From an uncultured Paracoccaceae bacterium (GTDB taxonomy: Bacteria > Pseudomonadota > Alphaproteobacteria > Rhodobacterales > Rhodobacteraceae), in assembly GCA_947499635.1 (NCBI GenBank), contig CANMPD010000001.1, positions 124,001 to 188,000 of the forward strand: a DNA stretch of 64,000 nucleotides, read 5' to 3'. The position numbers and the translations under genes are program-made. Below, one piece after another: positions 19,201 through 27,805 of this stretch. Numbering within the stretch: the stretch's first letter is position 1; each line of letters starts with the position of its first letter. The notes beneath the pieces are model-generated. The model made no database searches, was not told the DNA's origin, and worked only from the letters and a program-made list of their open reading frames with translations.

Positions 19201-19265
19201 TCTATCAGGCCAAGATTGTAGACCCGGTTTTCTATGACAAAGAAGGGGAGAAGCAAAATGTCTGA
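16230..19265 (+). CDS. soxA: Sarcosine oxidase alpha subunit
   Basis: A 1011-residue multidomain subunit. The N-terminus (FTFNGTSLRGFEGDTLASALLAN, then GRSFKYHRPRGI) is the 2Fe-2S-ferredoxin-like fold; the NAD-binding motif VLIVGGGVAGLQAAKTAA lies near residue 172; and the C-terminal third (from about 640) is a GcvT-like folate-binding domain where the released methylene group is transferred to THF. Length is normal. It overlaps soxD by 4 bases and soxG by 8 bases. Feeding 5,10-methylene-THF links this operon functionally to the MetF-like enzyme at 6.2 kb. Confidence 0.95.
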   Translation: MSTRLATRGRLIDRSKPIEFTFNGTSLRGFEGDTLASALLANDQMLVGRSFKYHRPRGIVAAGSEEPNALVGLGSNRRYEPNQRATTTEIFEGLTATSQNHWPSLEFDVGEINSKLFSRFLSAGFYYKMFMHPKPFWKHVYEPFIRHSAGLGKAPDKELQDADTYEHFYFYCDVLIVGGGVAGLQAAKTAASSGAKVLLIEEKNYWGGRTPVDGGTIEGDDAQDWVTKTVAELEAMENVILRSRCMGAGVYDHGYILGYERLTDHAPDMAGPRHRLWRIRATQTITATGAIERPLSFAGNDVPGVMLAGSMRDYIANWGVLPGQRVVVATNNDDAYRTALALHHAGADVVRVVDAREEGGGKLAEEVRGLGIRIDNGRAIAKVKDGKRVTKVAICPQNGTGGAREEIAADAVAMSGGWSPVVHLWSHCGGKLTWDAEQAHFKPDPLRAPTGADGKAFVVTAGSSSGPMDLKSVMANAAKAGINATQAVGRTAVDAGEIKTSVISEAPMLPVWLMPANADIELRMKTWLDYQNDVKVSDVQLAAQEGYESVEHTKRYTTLGMATDQGKLSNINGLAILADSLGAEIPQVGTTTFRPPYHPISMGAIGGEARGEIFQPLRKTPMYAWHDDNGADWEPVGHWRRPYAYVQDGETVDQAVNREVKNTRENLGLLDASTLGKLIVKGPDAGKFLDMLYTNMMSTLKIGKCRYGLMCSENGFLSDDGVVARIDEDTWLCHTTTGGADHIHAQMEEWLQTEWWDWKVYVTNATEQLAQVAVVGPNARKVLEKLNATAGGGLDLSAEALGFMEWADGKIGGFDARAYRISFSGELSYEIAVPASQGLAFWEALVEAGQEFGAMPYGTECLHILRAEKGFIMIGDETDGTVIPQDLGLHWALSKKKTDYLGKRAHSRSHMADPDRWKLVGLETLDGAVLPDGAYAVGEGVNANGQQNTIGRVTSTYYSANLERGIAMGLVKHGPDRMGEVIDFPGLDGKIYQAKIVDPVFYDKEGEKQNV

Positions 19266-19824
19266 TCCTGTAAGCGCGTTGAACGGCAAAACCTATAGCG
19301 GGTCTGCTACGGTGACGGAAAATGGGTTATGTGGAATGATTGTCCTACGGGGCACGTTCACGGATACGGTCTTTCAACAAGCTGTCCGTGACATCGTTGG
19401 ATGCGATGTGCCTGATATACGCAAGCTGGTTCGCTCTGAAATAGGATCTGCTGCGTGGATGTCGCCGGACGAGCTCTTGTTGCTTGTGGATTACAGCCAA
19501 ACAGAGGCTAAGCTATCTGCCTTACGCTTAGCTTTGGCTGGCACGCATTTTATGGCGGAAAATGTGTCGGATGCGCGGGCGTGTTTTACGGTCACAGGCG
19601 CGGCTGGACGTGAAGTTTTAGCCAAGATTGCCCCCGTTGATCTGTCCCCGGTTGTGTTTAAATCCGGTGATTTCCGTCGTACACGGTTTGCCCAAATCGC
19701 GGCTGCGTTTTGGTTAGATGAGGCTGATACATTCCACATCATCTGTTTTAGGTCTGTGGCAGAGTATATGTTCAATCTGCTTAAAACATCGGCCCATCCA
19801 AATGCTGGTGTTGGTGTTTATTAA
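19258..19824 (+). CDS. soxG: Sarcosine oxidase gamma subunit
   Basis: A 188-residue subunit related to the GcvT C-terminal half; it caps the alpha/beta subunits. Family features are the RKLVRSEIGSAAWMSPDELLLL segment and FRRTRFAQIAAAFWLDEADTFHIICFRSVAEYMFNLL. ATG 19258 has GGGGAG upstream and overlaps the soxA stop; an earlier in-frame start at 19234 lies inside soxA. Last gene of the operon. Confidence 0.93.
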   Translation: MSDPVSALNGKTYSGSATVTENGLCGMIVLRGTFTDTVFQQAVRDIVGCDVPDIRKLVRSEIGSAAWMSPDELLLLVDYSQTEAKLSALRLALAGTHFMAENVSDARACFTVTGAAGREVLAKIAPVDLSPVVFKSGDFRRTRFAQIAAAFWLDEADTFHIICFRSVAEYMFNLLKTSAHPNAGVGVY

Positions 19825-19901
19825 TGTTTTGCAGCCTTGAGACGGGAGACACCAGCTTAGTTGTATAATATTTTTACGGTGCTTATAAACGACGAGAGTA
19901 C

Positions 19902-20390
19902 ATATCTGGATGCAGGGCAATTTTATGTATTGGTGTCGTTGCTTTTTTGGCGACATCCAGTACGTGCGTTGCGGACGTCGCTCCTTATATCAGTACCGTG
20001 AAAAGCCAAGAGTAGGGTAATATTATACTTTCTAGACTGGTTTTCTCTGTTGATCCGGATACAGGCTAAACAGGCGTCTTGGATGGGAGAGTGCTAGTGA
20101 GTTATGGTAAGCTTATAGCAGGAACATTCTCGACCAATCGTGCAGGTGAGCAAAAAATCAAATGGTACGTTCAGGCAACTGGCTAGGCCAATATGAACCT
20201 AAAACTGGGCTGCGACCTAACGTTTGATCCCCAAAGTAAAACCTAAGAGGTACAGGCCCGCTTTATACGTCCATGCGCGTCTAACCGTCCATGTGGCGAT
20301 GATGCCTGTGTTGTCGAACAGGGGAAAACCATCTTTTTTGATGGCAACATCATCAGTGAAATTTGTTCTTTCCCCACAGATAGCACTTAA
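19902..20390 (+). pseudogene. Decayed frame for a secreted protein, interrupted only by TAA/TAG
   Basis: One plus-strand frame reads like a secreted protein: a basic start and hydrophobic core (CRAILCIGVVAFLATSS), an Ala-type cleavage region (TCVADVA), then GRVLVSYGKLIAGTFSTN and later paired cysteines (PCASNRPCGDDAC). It is broken at 20013 (TAG), 20067 (TAA), 20184 (TAG) and 20244 (TAA) before a final TAA at 20388. Every internal stop is one C-to-T change from a Gln codon; no TGA occurs. No ATG is seen at the expected start, where the codon is ATA (19902). I recognise no family. A frame with four stops can arise by chance, so this is tentative. Confidence 0.35.
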
Positions 20391-20471
20391 ATTCTGAGAT
20401 GCCTCTTGACCGATGCAACTCCTGAACGCATTTATGCGACAGGATAGAAACTATAATGACAGGGGGCCCAA

Positions 20472-21071
20472 ATGGCTTTTGAACTTCCCGATCTTCCCTA
20501 TGCTCATGATGCACTGGCTGCCAAAGGCATGTCTGCCGAGACGTTGGAATACCACCACGATCTGCACCACAACGCATATGTCGTGAACGGCAACAAGCTG
20601 ATCGCGGGTACCGAGTGGGAGGGCAAGACCCTCGAAGAGATCATTGTTGGCACCTACGACAAAGCGGCTGTTGCACAAAACGGTATCTTCAATAACATTT
20701 CTCAGCTGTGGAACCACAACGAATTCTGGAAAATGATGGGCGCGGGTGAATCTGCGATGCCATCTGAACTGGAAAAAGCACTTGTTGAAAGTTTTGGTTC
20801 TGTCGAGGAATTTAAAACTCAGTTCGCTGCTGCTGGTGCAGCTCAGTTCGGTTCAGGCTGGGCATGGTTGGTTAAAGACACCGATGGTGCTCTGAAAGTG
20901 ACCAAGACTGAAAATGGTGTGAACCCGCTGTGCTTTGGTCAAACGGCTCTGTTGGGTTGCGATGTTTGGGAACATTCCTACTATATCGATTTCCGCAACA
21001 AGCGCCCAGTGTACCTGTCAAATTTCCTCGACAATCTGGTGAATTGGGAGAACGTGGCGTCTCGCCTGTAA
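20472..21071 (+). CDS. sodB: Superoxide dismutase (Fe/Mn type)
   Basis: A 199-residue cytosolic Fe/Mn superoxide dismutase converting superoxide to hydrogen peroxide and oxygen. Metal ligands are visible: His28 in LEYHHDLHH, the His of ISQLWNHNEFW, and Asp/His of CDVWEHSYYIDF. The N-terminus MAFELPDLPY resembles iron enzymes; the metal cannot be proven from sequence. AGGGGG precedes the ATG, and TATAAT at 20452 is a possible -10 box with a very short leader. A strong terminator follows at 21091. Confidence 0.95.
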   Translation: MAFELPDLPYAHDALAAKGMSAETLEYHHDLHHNAYVVNGNKLIAGTEWEGKTLEEIIVGTYDKAAVAQNGIFNNISQLWNHNEFWKMMGAGESAMPSELEKALVESFGSVEEFKTQFAAAGAAQFGSGWAWLVKDTDGALKVTKTENGVNPLCFGQTALLGCDVWEHSYYIDFRNKRPVYLSNFLDNLVNWENVASRL

Positions 21072-21090
21072 GCGTTCGTATTTCCTTACA

Positions 21091-21127
21091 AAAAAGCCCG
21101 TTGGAAAAATCCAACGGGCTTTTTTTA
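21091..21127. terminator. Bidirectional rho-independent terminator
   Basis: AGCCCGTTGGA (21096-21106) pairs with TCCAACGGGCT (21111-21121) around AAAA. An A run precedes and a T run follows, so it can serve both sodB and the convergent symporter gene. Confidence 0.95.
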
Positions 21128-21161
21128 TTTATAGCCTGACGTGACACGCCAACGTAAATGT

Positions 21162-22715
21162 TTAATGCGTGAATTTTTTGATTTCACCGCTTTTCAAGCG
21201 CGCGGAGTAAGATTCGAACTCTTTACGAACGATCTTAATCAAGAAGTACAGCGCAAGAATATTTACAACCGCCATGGCAAAGATCGCAGCATCTGAGAAA
21301 TCGATTACTGGACCCAAAGACGCAGATGCACCAATTACGGTGAAGATACAGAAGATGACTTTGAAAACCAACTCTGTCATTTGACCTTCGCCAAACAGAT
21401 AAGTCCATGCCTTAAGGCCGTAGTAGCTCCATGAAATCATCGTAGAGAAAGCAAAAAGGATGACTGCTGCTGCAAGTACATAAGGGAACCAGCTGATGCC
21501 AGATGCAAAGGCCGCGGAGGTTAGGGCCACGCCAGAGTTGCCGTCAACTGTTGCAATAGCTGAGCCAGCTTCGTTGAGAAGGTAGTTCCCGGTTGCTTCA
21601 TCGATCAGAAGTTGCTGTGAGATGATGATTACGAGCGCAGTCATCGTGCAGATCACAACAGTATCGATCAGCGGCTCAAGCAGAGAGACAAAACCTTCGG
21701 TGATGGGTTCGTTGGTTTTCACCGCAGAGTGGGCAATGGCCGCAGAGCCGACGCCAGCTTCGTTAGAGAACGCCGCACGTTTGAAACCTTGGATCAGCGC
21801 ACCAACCATACCACCAGCAACACCTAAACCAGTAAAGGCACCTGCAAAGATTTGACCAAAGGCCCAACCAATCATGTTGAAGTTAAGGATCAAGATGATC
21901 AAAGCCGCACCGACGTACATCACCCCCATGAAAGGAACAACTTTCTCAGTTACGTTCGCGATGGATTTGATACCACCGACAATAACTGCGAATACGATTA
22001 CAGCGAATATGATGCCGGTGATAAAGCCCGGATAATCGCCAGTGATCGCTGTTATTTGCGCATGAGCTTGGTTCGCTTGGAACATGTTGCCGCCGCCGAA
22101 AGCACCGAGAATACAGAAAATGGCGAATAGGACGGCAAGAATTTTACCGCCGGGTAGGCCAAGTTCGTCGAAACCTTTGGACATGTAATACATCGGACCG
22201 CCAGAGACAGTGCCATCCGCATTTTCATTACGATACTTCACGCCAAGGGTACATTCAGTGAATTTGGATGCCATACCCAAAAGGCCCGCCAGGATCATCC
22301 AAAAGGTTGCACCTGGTCCGCCAATGCCAACCGCAACGGCGACGCCTGCGATATTCCCTAGCCCAACTGTACCAGAAAGCGCAGTTGCGAGAGCTTGAAA
22401 GTGGCTGACTTCTCCAGCGTCGTTTGGATCGGAGTAGTCGCCTTTAACTAGGCTGATAGCATGCGCAAAGAAACGGAACTGAACAAACCCGAAATAGACC
22501 GTAAAGATAGAGGCTGCGATCACCAACCACAAAACGATCCATGGAAAGTTTGTACCGGGCAACGAGGCGAAGATAAAGCTAACGAAAGGCCCTGTCGCGC
22601 TGGCAAAGGCTTCGTTGATTTTTTGGTCGAGACCTGGCGCTTCTTGAGCGAAAACTGGAGATGCTGTGGCGAATGCGGTTGTCACAGCGAGCATTGTTTT
22701 TTGATAAATATTCAT
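21162..22715 (-). CDS. Sodium:alanine/glycine symporter (AGCS family)
   Basis: A 517-residue inner membrane transporter of the alanine-or-glycine:cation symporter family. It has an N-terminal leader-like segment (MLAVTTAFATASPVFAQ), the family signature GTVGLGNIAGVAVAVGIGGPGATFWM near residue 115, GGPMYYMSKGF, and FSNEAGVGSAAIAHSAV near residue 320, plus about ten membrane segments. The annotated leader is common in marine alphaproteobacterial members. AGGAAG lies before the ATG and the uspA stop is only 8 bases upstream, so the two genes form an operon. Confidence 0.93.
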   Translation of the reverse strand: MNIYQKTMLAVTTAFATASPVFAQEAPGLDQKINEAFASATGPFVSFIFASLPGTNFPWIVLWLVIAASIFTVYFGFVQFRFFAHAISLVKGDYSDPNDAGEVSHFQALATALSGTVGLGNIAGVAVAVGIGGPGATFWMILAGLLGMASKFTECTLGVKYRNENADGTVSGGPMYYMSKGFDELGLPGGKILAVLFAIFCILGAFGGGNMFQANQAHAQITAITGDYPGFITGIIFAVIVFAVIVGGIKSIANVTEKVVPFMGVMYVGAALIILILNFNMIGWAFGQIFAGAFTGLGVAGGMVGALIQGFKRAAFSNEAGVGSAAIAHSAVKTNEPITEGFVSLLEPLIDTVVICTMTALVIIISQQLLIDEATGNYLLNEAGSAIATVDGNSGVALTSAAFASGISWFPYVLAAAVILFAFSTMISWSYYGLKAWTYLFGEGQMTELVFKVIFCIFTVIGASASLGPVIDFSDAAIFAMAVVNILALYFLIKIVRKEFESYSARLKSGEIKKFTH

Positions 22716-22723
22716 ATTTCTTC

Positions 22724-23161
22724 CTAACCGACCACAGTGACTGGCACGCTTGCATGCATGACGAGGTTCTGGGTGGAGCTGCCAAAAACACGTTTTGCAA
22801 AACCCGCAGCCGAGACACGACCAACAACGATCTGTGTTGCGTCATTTTCCTGTGCAAGTTTGTTAAGAGCTTCAGCGACGTCTCCGTGCCGTACTAATCC
22901 TGTTACCTGGAAGCCTGCGGTTTTTAATGAGTCAACCGCCGGCTGTACGATACGTGTTGTGGCAAGTTCGATCTCTTGCTCACGTCGTTTATGACGCTGA
23001 GCATTTTCTTCTGCGGTTTGAAAGGTAAACGGCGACCATTCGATAATGTACGTTACGATTAGGCTGCAGTCTTCCATTCGCGAGGCGAGGTCTTTGGCAA
23101 AGCTCAAAGCACGTTCGCCTGTCTCGGTTCCGTCAAGACCGATGACAATTTTTGCTGACAT
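22724..23161 (-). CDS. Universal stress protein (UspA family)
   Basis: A 145-residue alpha/beta protein with a single Usp domain. The nucleotide-binding pattern is seen as VVGRVSAAGFAKRVFGSSTQNLVMHASVPV, with the first Gly replaced by VGR-V spacing that still allows ATP binding. The N-terminal strand KIVIGLDGTETGERAL is typical. It is the first gene of a pair with the symporter. Its ribosome binding site and start codon lie in the 3' arm of a 10-bp hairpin (23161-23205), which suggests control of translation. Confidence 0.92.
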   Translation of the reverse strand: MSAKIVIGLDGTETGERALSFAKDLASRMEDCSLIVTYIIEWSPFTFQTAEENAQRHKRREQEIELATTRIVQPAVDSLKTAGFQVTGLVRHGDVAEALNKLAQENDATQIVVGRVSAAGFAKRVFGSSTQNLVMHASVPVTVVG

Positions 23162-23205
23162 TTTCTCTCCACTATATTAATTTTTTAATTATTTTGGAGA
23201 GAAAA
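23161..23205 (-). promoter_or_regulatory. Leader hairpin hiding the uspA ribosome binding site
   Basis: On the minus strand TTTTCTCTCC (complement of 23205-23196) pairs with GGAGAGAAAA (complement of 23170-23161). The second arm holds the Shine-Dalgarno GGAG and the A of the uspA ATG. Inside, AATTAA/TTAAT-type pairing (23176-23180 with 23185-23189) makes a nested AU-rich stem. The structure is seen directly; its control role is inference. Confidence 0.6.
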
Positions 23206-23294
23206 TTATCACACAGACATTCTATCTGAGCTAGGTGAAATGTGAAAAAGGGATGACATATATCACAAAATGTTATGTTTTATCCCGATAATCA

Positions 23295-23855
23295 TCATGA
23301 ATACGATGTGAGATATGTTATCGCAGCCTCTACATTATCGACCCAAAATAGGTTATTTGCGACATCAGCGCCAGAAAATCCTTGGGTTTCGATATGTTCA
23401 ATAAGGTCGCGTAGTGGATCCCAATATCCATCAATATTTAATATTATCAATGGCTTATTGTGAAGGCCTAACTGTCTCCAAGTGATGACTTCGAAGATTT
23501 CATCTAGAGATCCAACACCGCCAGGCAGTAAGATCACTGCGTCGGCATTGTACAGCATAACTTTTTTGCGTTCGTGCATCGTTTCGGTGACGATATAGGT
23601 GTCTAAGTCGGACTTGCCGACTTCTTGTTTTTGCAGATGTTCTGGAATGACACCGAATGTGGTGCCACCAGCGTCCTGTGCGGCACGGGCGACGGTTCCC
23701 ATTAACCCCACATCGCCAGCTCCGTATACCAGTCGCAAGTTGGCCTTAGCCAAGGCTTGGCCAAGCTCTGATGCCGCGGTTTCATAATTTGGATTAGTTC
23801 CCATACGAGAGCCGCAGTAAACACAGACGGAGGAGATTGAGGATTGAGAATTCAT
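23295..23855 (-). CDS. LOG family protein (Rossmann-fold nucleoside 5'-monophosphate phosphoribohydrolase)
   Basis: A 186-residue protein of the Lonely Guy family, which cleaves AMP or cytokinin nucleotides to base and ribose 5-phosphate. It has VCVYCGSRMG at the start, LVYGAGDVGLMG, the MHERK motif with the catalytic Arg, and PGGVGSLDEIFEVITWRQLG (family consensus PGGxGTxxE; Ser for Thr here). ATG 23855 with AAGGT upstream is preferred over a start at 23942 that adds 29 unrelated residues. It diverges from the LysM gene. Confidence 0.92.
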   Translation of the reverse strand: MNSQSSISSVCVYCGSRMGTNPNYETAASELGQALAKANLRLVYGAGDVGLMGTVARAAQDAGGTTFGVIPEHLQKQEVGKSDLDTYIVTETMHERKKVMLYNADAVILLPGGVGSLDEIFEVITWRQLGLHNKPLIILNIDGYWDPLRDLIEHIETQGFSGADVANNLFWVDNVEAAITYLTSYS

Positions 23856-24059
23856 TGATTTACCTTGGTATTCGGAGTCAAAAAGCAGGCTCCACAATCG
23901 CGTGGGTTGTGGGTAACCTTGGGATATATCATGCGTATGCAAGGGTGTGTTCGGGAATGTATGCTTTGACCCGTGATAACGCTATTGTTAAGTTCGCTCA
24001 ACCAGTATGCGGCGATCACTGGAAAATATCCGATTGGGATAAGGGACAAGCTAAAAGCT

Positions 24060-25868
24060 ATGGCGAAGACAACAGAACATACGATATCAAAGACCGCTTG
24101 GACAATTGGCGCAGTTTTATCAGTTACTGTAATCGGTTGTGGTGTCTACCTGTGGCGTAATGCTCAATTATCTCAGAACTCTGCAGCGGTAGAGCAGATT
24201 TTAGTGGATGACACAGCCTCAGATTTTGAGGACACAGTGACTGCGCTGGAGACGTCACCTGTAACACCCACGGAGACAGCAGAGTTATTTGTTTTACCCG
24301 CACCTGAACTGGATCTTGTTCGCGTGGATCCCGAAGGAAGCACGCTTGTTGCAGGGCGTGGGGTTGCAGGGTCCGAAGTTGCTGTCCTTCTCGATGGCGA
24401 TGAGGTTGCACGTCAGCAAATCGCCGCGGGGGGTGAATTTGTGATCTTTGTAACCTTGGAGGTTTCGCAGGCGCCGCAAGTTCTTTCGCTGCTCGCATAT
24501 ATGGACGGTCAAACGGTTGCTTCTGATGCGAGCTTTATCCTCGCGCCTGTTGACGCCACACCCGAAGCTGTCTCTACGGCACAACAACCAATCGTTGCAG
24601 ATGATCCGCAGGAAGCGCCCGACATTAAAACGGCTGAGGCAGAGTTGCCCAATTTGGTTGTTTCTGAACCGCAAACACCTGCTGCATCAGAAATCGACGT
24701 GACGGTGGATGCCGTCGAAGATGGAAGCGCATTAAAACAGACTGCAACAGAGATCTTCGAACAAGTGGCTACTGCCTCAAAACAGGCCAAGGATGTGTCG
24801 GATACTCTGGTACAGGTTGTCAAGGATGTATCAGCACCTAAGGTCGATGCTGCTGTTACTATCGTCAAAAACATACAAGCATATCAGGGGGGGAATGCGA
24901 CAGAGGATACTGCGGAAATTAACACGCAATCCACACCAGCTCCCAACATAGTACCAGATGTGATCGCCCTGAGTGCACCTGCTCAAGGCAATGAGGCCGA
25001 AGCCTCTGTTACGCAATCTGATGAACTTACGGCAGATATTGCCCGTGTCGATGGGCAATCCTCTACTCTGATAGAAACTCAAGAAATTGCAGGACCTGTT
25101 GAAACACAGACTGCCCCTAAGCCGAATGCTCAAGACGCAGTTGCCACAGACCTAGGTCGCGATACTGCTGTAACAAAGGATGAACCCAGTGTTTCAGCAT
25201 CCGCGGATGAGACGGTTGTGTCGACAAAAAGCGTCCAGGCTCAGAACGTCACACAGTTGAAAGATAAAGAACCCGTTCCAGCGGTCGAGGCAACACCGGC
25301 GCCTAACCCCGCTTCCAGTATTGCAGTTTTGCGGGCAGATAACAGCGGGGTGAGTTTAATCCAGCCAGCGACGCCGGTTGCACCTGACCTTGCTGGTAAA
25401 ATTGCATTGGACACTATTAGTTACAGCACCAGTGGCGATGTTCTGCTGGCAGGACGTGCGCGCCCGGCAGCGCTGGTGCGGGTTTATTTGGACAATGCTG
25501 TGGTTGCTGATTTCCAAGTGGCGCAAGATGGGCGCTGGAATGGCAGCCTGACATCAGTCGCACCAGGTATTTATACGCTTCGCGTCGACGAAATTGACCC
25601 GGTCGAGGGGAAAGTGCTTAGTCGTCTTGAAACGCCCTTTAAGCGCGAAGCCCCTGAGGTTCTTGCCCCGATCACAACAGCAGACAACGGTGTTGCCGCT
25701 CCTAAGGTTCAAGCGGTTACAGTACAGCAAGGGGATACGCTTTGGGCAATTTCCAACGCGCGTTACGGATCAGGGTTTTTGTTCGTCCGCGTGTTTGAGG
25801 CAAACAAAAGCACGATTAAGGATCCTGATCTGATTTACCCCGGTCAGATCTTTAACCTCCCTGAATGA
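24060..25868 (+). CDS. LysM domain protein with N-terminal membrane anchor
   Basis: A 602-residue protein: membrane anchor near residues 12-32 (TAWTIGAVLSVTVIGCGVYLW), an Ig-like/BON-like repeat at about 75-160 (DPEGSTLVAGRGVAGSEVAVLLDGDEVA), a long acidic, Ala/Thr/Gln-rich low-complexity linker to about 440, a second copy of the same repeat (YSTSGDVLLAGRARPAALVRVYLDN), and a C-terminal LysM (TVQQGDTLWAISNARYGSG to IYPGQIFNLPE). It probably binds peptidoglycan from the inner membrane. This architecture is usual in Rhodobacterales. Start ATG 24060; the frame open from 23973 adds 29 residues with no ribosome binding site. Confidence 0.88.
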   Translation: MAKTTEHTISKTAWTIGAVLSVTVIGCGVYLWRNAQLSQNSAAVEQILVDDTASDFEDTVTALETSPVTPTETAELFVLPAPELDLVRVDPEGSTLVAGRGVAGSEVAVLLDGDEVARQQIAAGGEFVIFVTLEVSQAPQVLSLLAYMDGQTVASDASFILAPVDATPEAVSTAQQPIVADDPQEAPDIKTAEAELPNLVVSEPQTPAASEIDVTVDAVEDGSALKQTATEIFEQVATASKQAKDVSDTLVQVVKDVSAPKVDAAVTIVKNIQAYQGGNATEDTAEINTQSTPAPNIVPDVIALSAPAQGNEAEASVTQSDELTADIARVDGQSSTLIETQEIAGPVETQTAPKPNAQDAVATDLGRDTAVTKDEPSVSASADETVVSTKSVQAQNVTQLKDKEPVPAVEATPAPNPASSIAVLRADNSGVSLIQPATPVAPDLAGKIALDTISYSTSGDVLLAGRARPAALVRVYLDNAVVADFQVAQDGRWNGSLTSVAPGIYTLRVDEIDPVEGKVLSRLETPFKREAPEVLAPITTADNGVAAPKVQAVTVQQGDTLWAISNARYGSGFLFVRVFEANKSTIKDPDLIYPGQIFNLPE

Positions 25869-25927
25869 GTTGATTTCTTTCACATAAAACCTATTTAAGA
25901 GACGCGTCACAGCCAAGGAATACAGCC

Positions 25928-27751
25928 ATGTCCGCGCCTTTAATGCAAGATGACAGTCGAGCTGCGGCTCAAGAACGCAAAGCAAATTTACGTACCCTAC
26001 GGCGTGTTTGGCCTTATGTTTGGTCAGGGGCGCCACGTTGGGTGAAGTGGAGGATATGCTTTGCCCTAACGCTCTTGGTTATTGCAAAGGTGATCGCCAT
26101 CACGACACCTTTTTTCTATAAAGGGGCTGTGGATGCATTAACAGATCACGGTGTGTCCCCATTAATGCTTGGCGCAGTGGGTTTAACGGTCGCCTATGGT
26201 GGGGCGCGTTTGTTGAATGTTGGTTTTCAACAACTGCGCGATGTGGTGTTCGCACCGGTGACACAACGCGCTTTGCGCCGATTGGCGCTGGAAACTTTTC
26301 GCCACATACATCGCATGTCTATGCGATATCACATCACGCGTAAAACAGGCGGGCTGAGCCGTATTATTGAGCGTGGTGTTAAGGGCGTCGATTTCCTGTT
26401 GCGGTTTCTCGTGCTGTCTATTGGACCTTTGATCCTCGAGCTGAGCATGGTCGCCATTTTACTCGCCGCGGTTTTTGACATTTGGTATCTGGTTGTCGTT
26501 GTCATTACCGTTGCCTTGTATGTTTGGTTTACATTTTCGGTGACCGAATGGCGGGTAAAGCTGCGCCGTAAGATGAATGAACAGGACACCGAAGCTAATC
26601 AAAAAGCCATCGATAGCTTGCTTAATTACGAAACGGTTAAATACTTCGGGGCCGAAGACCGCGAGGCGATCAGATATGATACCTCTATGCGTGGCTATGC
26701 AGAAGCGGCGTTGAAAACCGCGTATTCATTGGGTTTTTTAAACTTTGGGCAAAGTGTTCTGATAACCTCTGGTTTGGTGGTTGTTATGGTTATGGCAGCG
26801 CAGGGTGTCGAAAACGGTACGATGACGGTGGGTGATTTTGTGATGATAAACGCCTACATGATCCAAATTACCGTTCCGCTGAACTTTCTTGGCACGGTTT
26901 ATCGCGAAATTCGTCAGGGTTTGGTCGATATGGCCGAGATGTTTACTCTGTTAGAGCAGCCCGCAGACGTCACCGACCGTGAAAATGCCCGTGAGCTTAC
27001 AGTTAAAGGCGGAGAAATCCGATTTGAGAATGTACGATTTGCATATGATCCTGAACGTGAAATTATCAAAGGGATTAACTTGACTGTTGAGGCGGGGCAG
27101 ACTGTTGCGATTGTCGGTTCAACAGGCTCCGGTAAGTCGACGATTGGACGATTGTTGTTTCGATTTTATGATGTGACGGGTGGGGCTGTCTATATTGACG
27201 GACAGGATATTCGTGATGTCACACAGGAAAGCCTGCATGGTGCCATTGGAATTGTCCCTCAGGACACTGTGCTGTTTAATGACACGATTGGCTATAATAT
27301 TGCCTATGGCCGGTCAGATGCGCGTGAAGATGAGGTCATTCAGGCAGCCAAAGACGCACAGATCCATGATTTTATTGTAAGCTTACCTGACGGGTATGAG
27401 ACAACCGTTGGCGAACGTGGGTTAAAATTGTCAGGAGGCGAAAAACAACGTGTTGGTATCGCGCGAACGTTGCTTAAGAATCCACAGATTTTACTTTTGG
27501 ATGAGGCAACATCTGCGTTGGACACCAACACCGAGCGCGATATTAAGGAGGCTTTGGAACGTGCAGGACGAGGCCGGACGGTGGTTACCATTGCGCATCG
27601 GTTGTCGACAGTTGCACAAGCAGACAAGATTGTTGTGCTGGAACAAGGCATGATTGTCGAAACAGGCACGCATCAACAGCTTTTAACTCAGTCAGGGCGC
27701 TACAGTGCATTGTGGATGACGCAACAAGCGGATCAAACGCGCAATTACTGA
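25928..27751 (+). CDS. Atm1/ABCB7-type ABC exporter (fused permease-ATPase)
   Basis: A 607-residue half transporter. Six membrane helices lie in residues about 40-330, including FRHIHRMSMRYHITRKTGGLSRIIERG, a conserved Atm1 segment. The ATPase has Walker A GSTGSGKST, Q-loop IVPQDTVLFNDT, signature LSGGEKQRVGIAR, Walker B ILLLDEATSALD and H-loop TIAHRLST. Relatives export glutathione-complexed metals or sulfur species, aiding Fe-S and heavy-metal homeostasis. AAGGA precedes ATG 25928. A hairpin terminator follows. Confidence 0.93.
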   Translation: MSAPLMQDDSRAAAQERKANLRTLRRVWPYVWSGAPRWVKWRICFALTLLVIAKVIAITTPFFYKGAVDALTDHGVSPLMLGAVGLTVAYGGARLLNVGFQQLRDVVFAPVTQRALRRLALETFRHIHRMSMRYHITRKTGGLSRIIERGVKGVDFLLRFLVLSIGPLILELSMVAILLAAVFDIWYLVVVVITVALYVWFTFSVTEWRVKLRRKMNEQDTEANQKAIDSLLNYETVKYFGAEDREAIRYDTSMRGYAEAALKTAYSLGFLNFGQSVLITSGLVVVMVMAAQGVENGTMTVGDFVMINAYMIQITVPLNFLGTVYREIRQGLVDMAEMFTLLEQPADVTDRENARELTVKGGEIRFENVRFAYDPEREIIKGINLTVEAGQTVAIVGSTGSGKSTIGRLLFRFYDVTGGAVYIDGQDIRDVTQESLHGAIGIVPQDTVLFNDTIGYNIAYGRSDAREDEVIQAAKDAQIHDFIVSLPDGYETTVGERGLKLSGGEKQRVGIARTLLKNPQILLLDEATSALDTNTERDIKEALERAGRGRTVVTIAHRLSTVAQADKIVVLEQGMIVETGTHQQLLTQSGRYSALWMTQQADQTRNY

Positions 27752-27766
27752 GGTATCAAAGGATGA

Positions 27767-27794
27767 GCGCCCAATCCTAATATCGGCTGGGCGC
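27767..27794. terminator. Hairpin between convergent ABC and RND genes
   Basis: GCGCCCA (27767-27773) pairs with TGGGCGC (27788-27794) across a 14-base loop and is followed by a T-rich stretch. It can end the ABC transporter transcript. Confidence 0.6.
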
Positions 27795-27805
27795 GTGTAT
27801 GTTTC

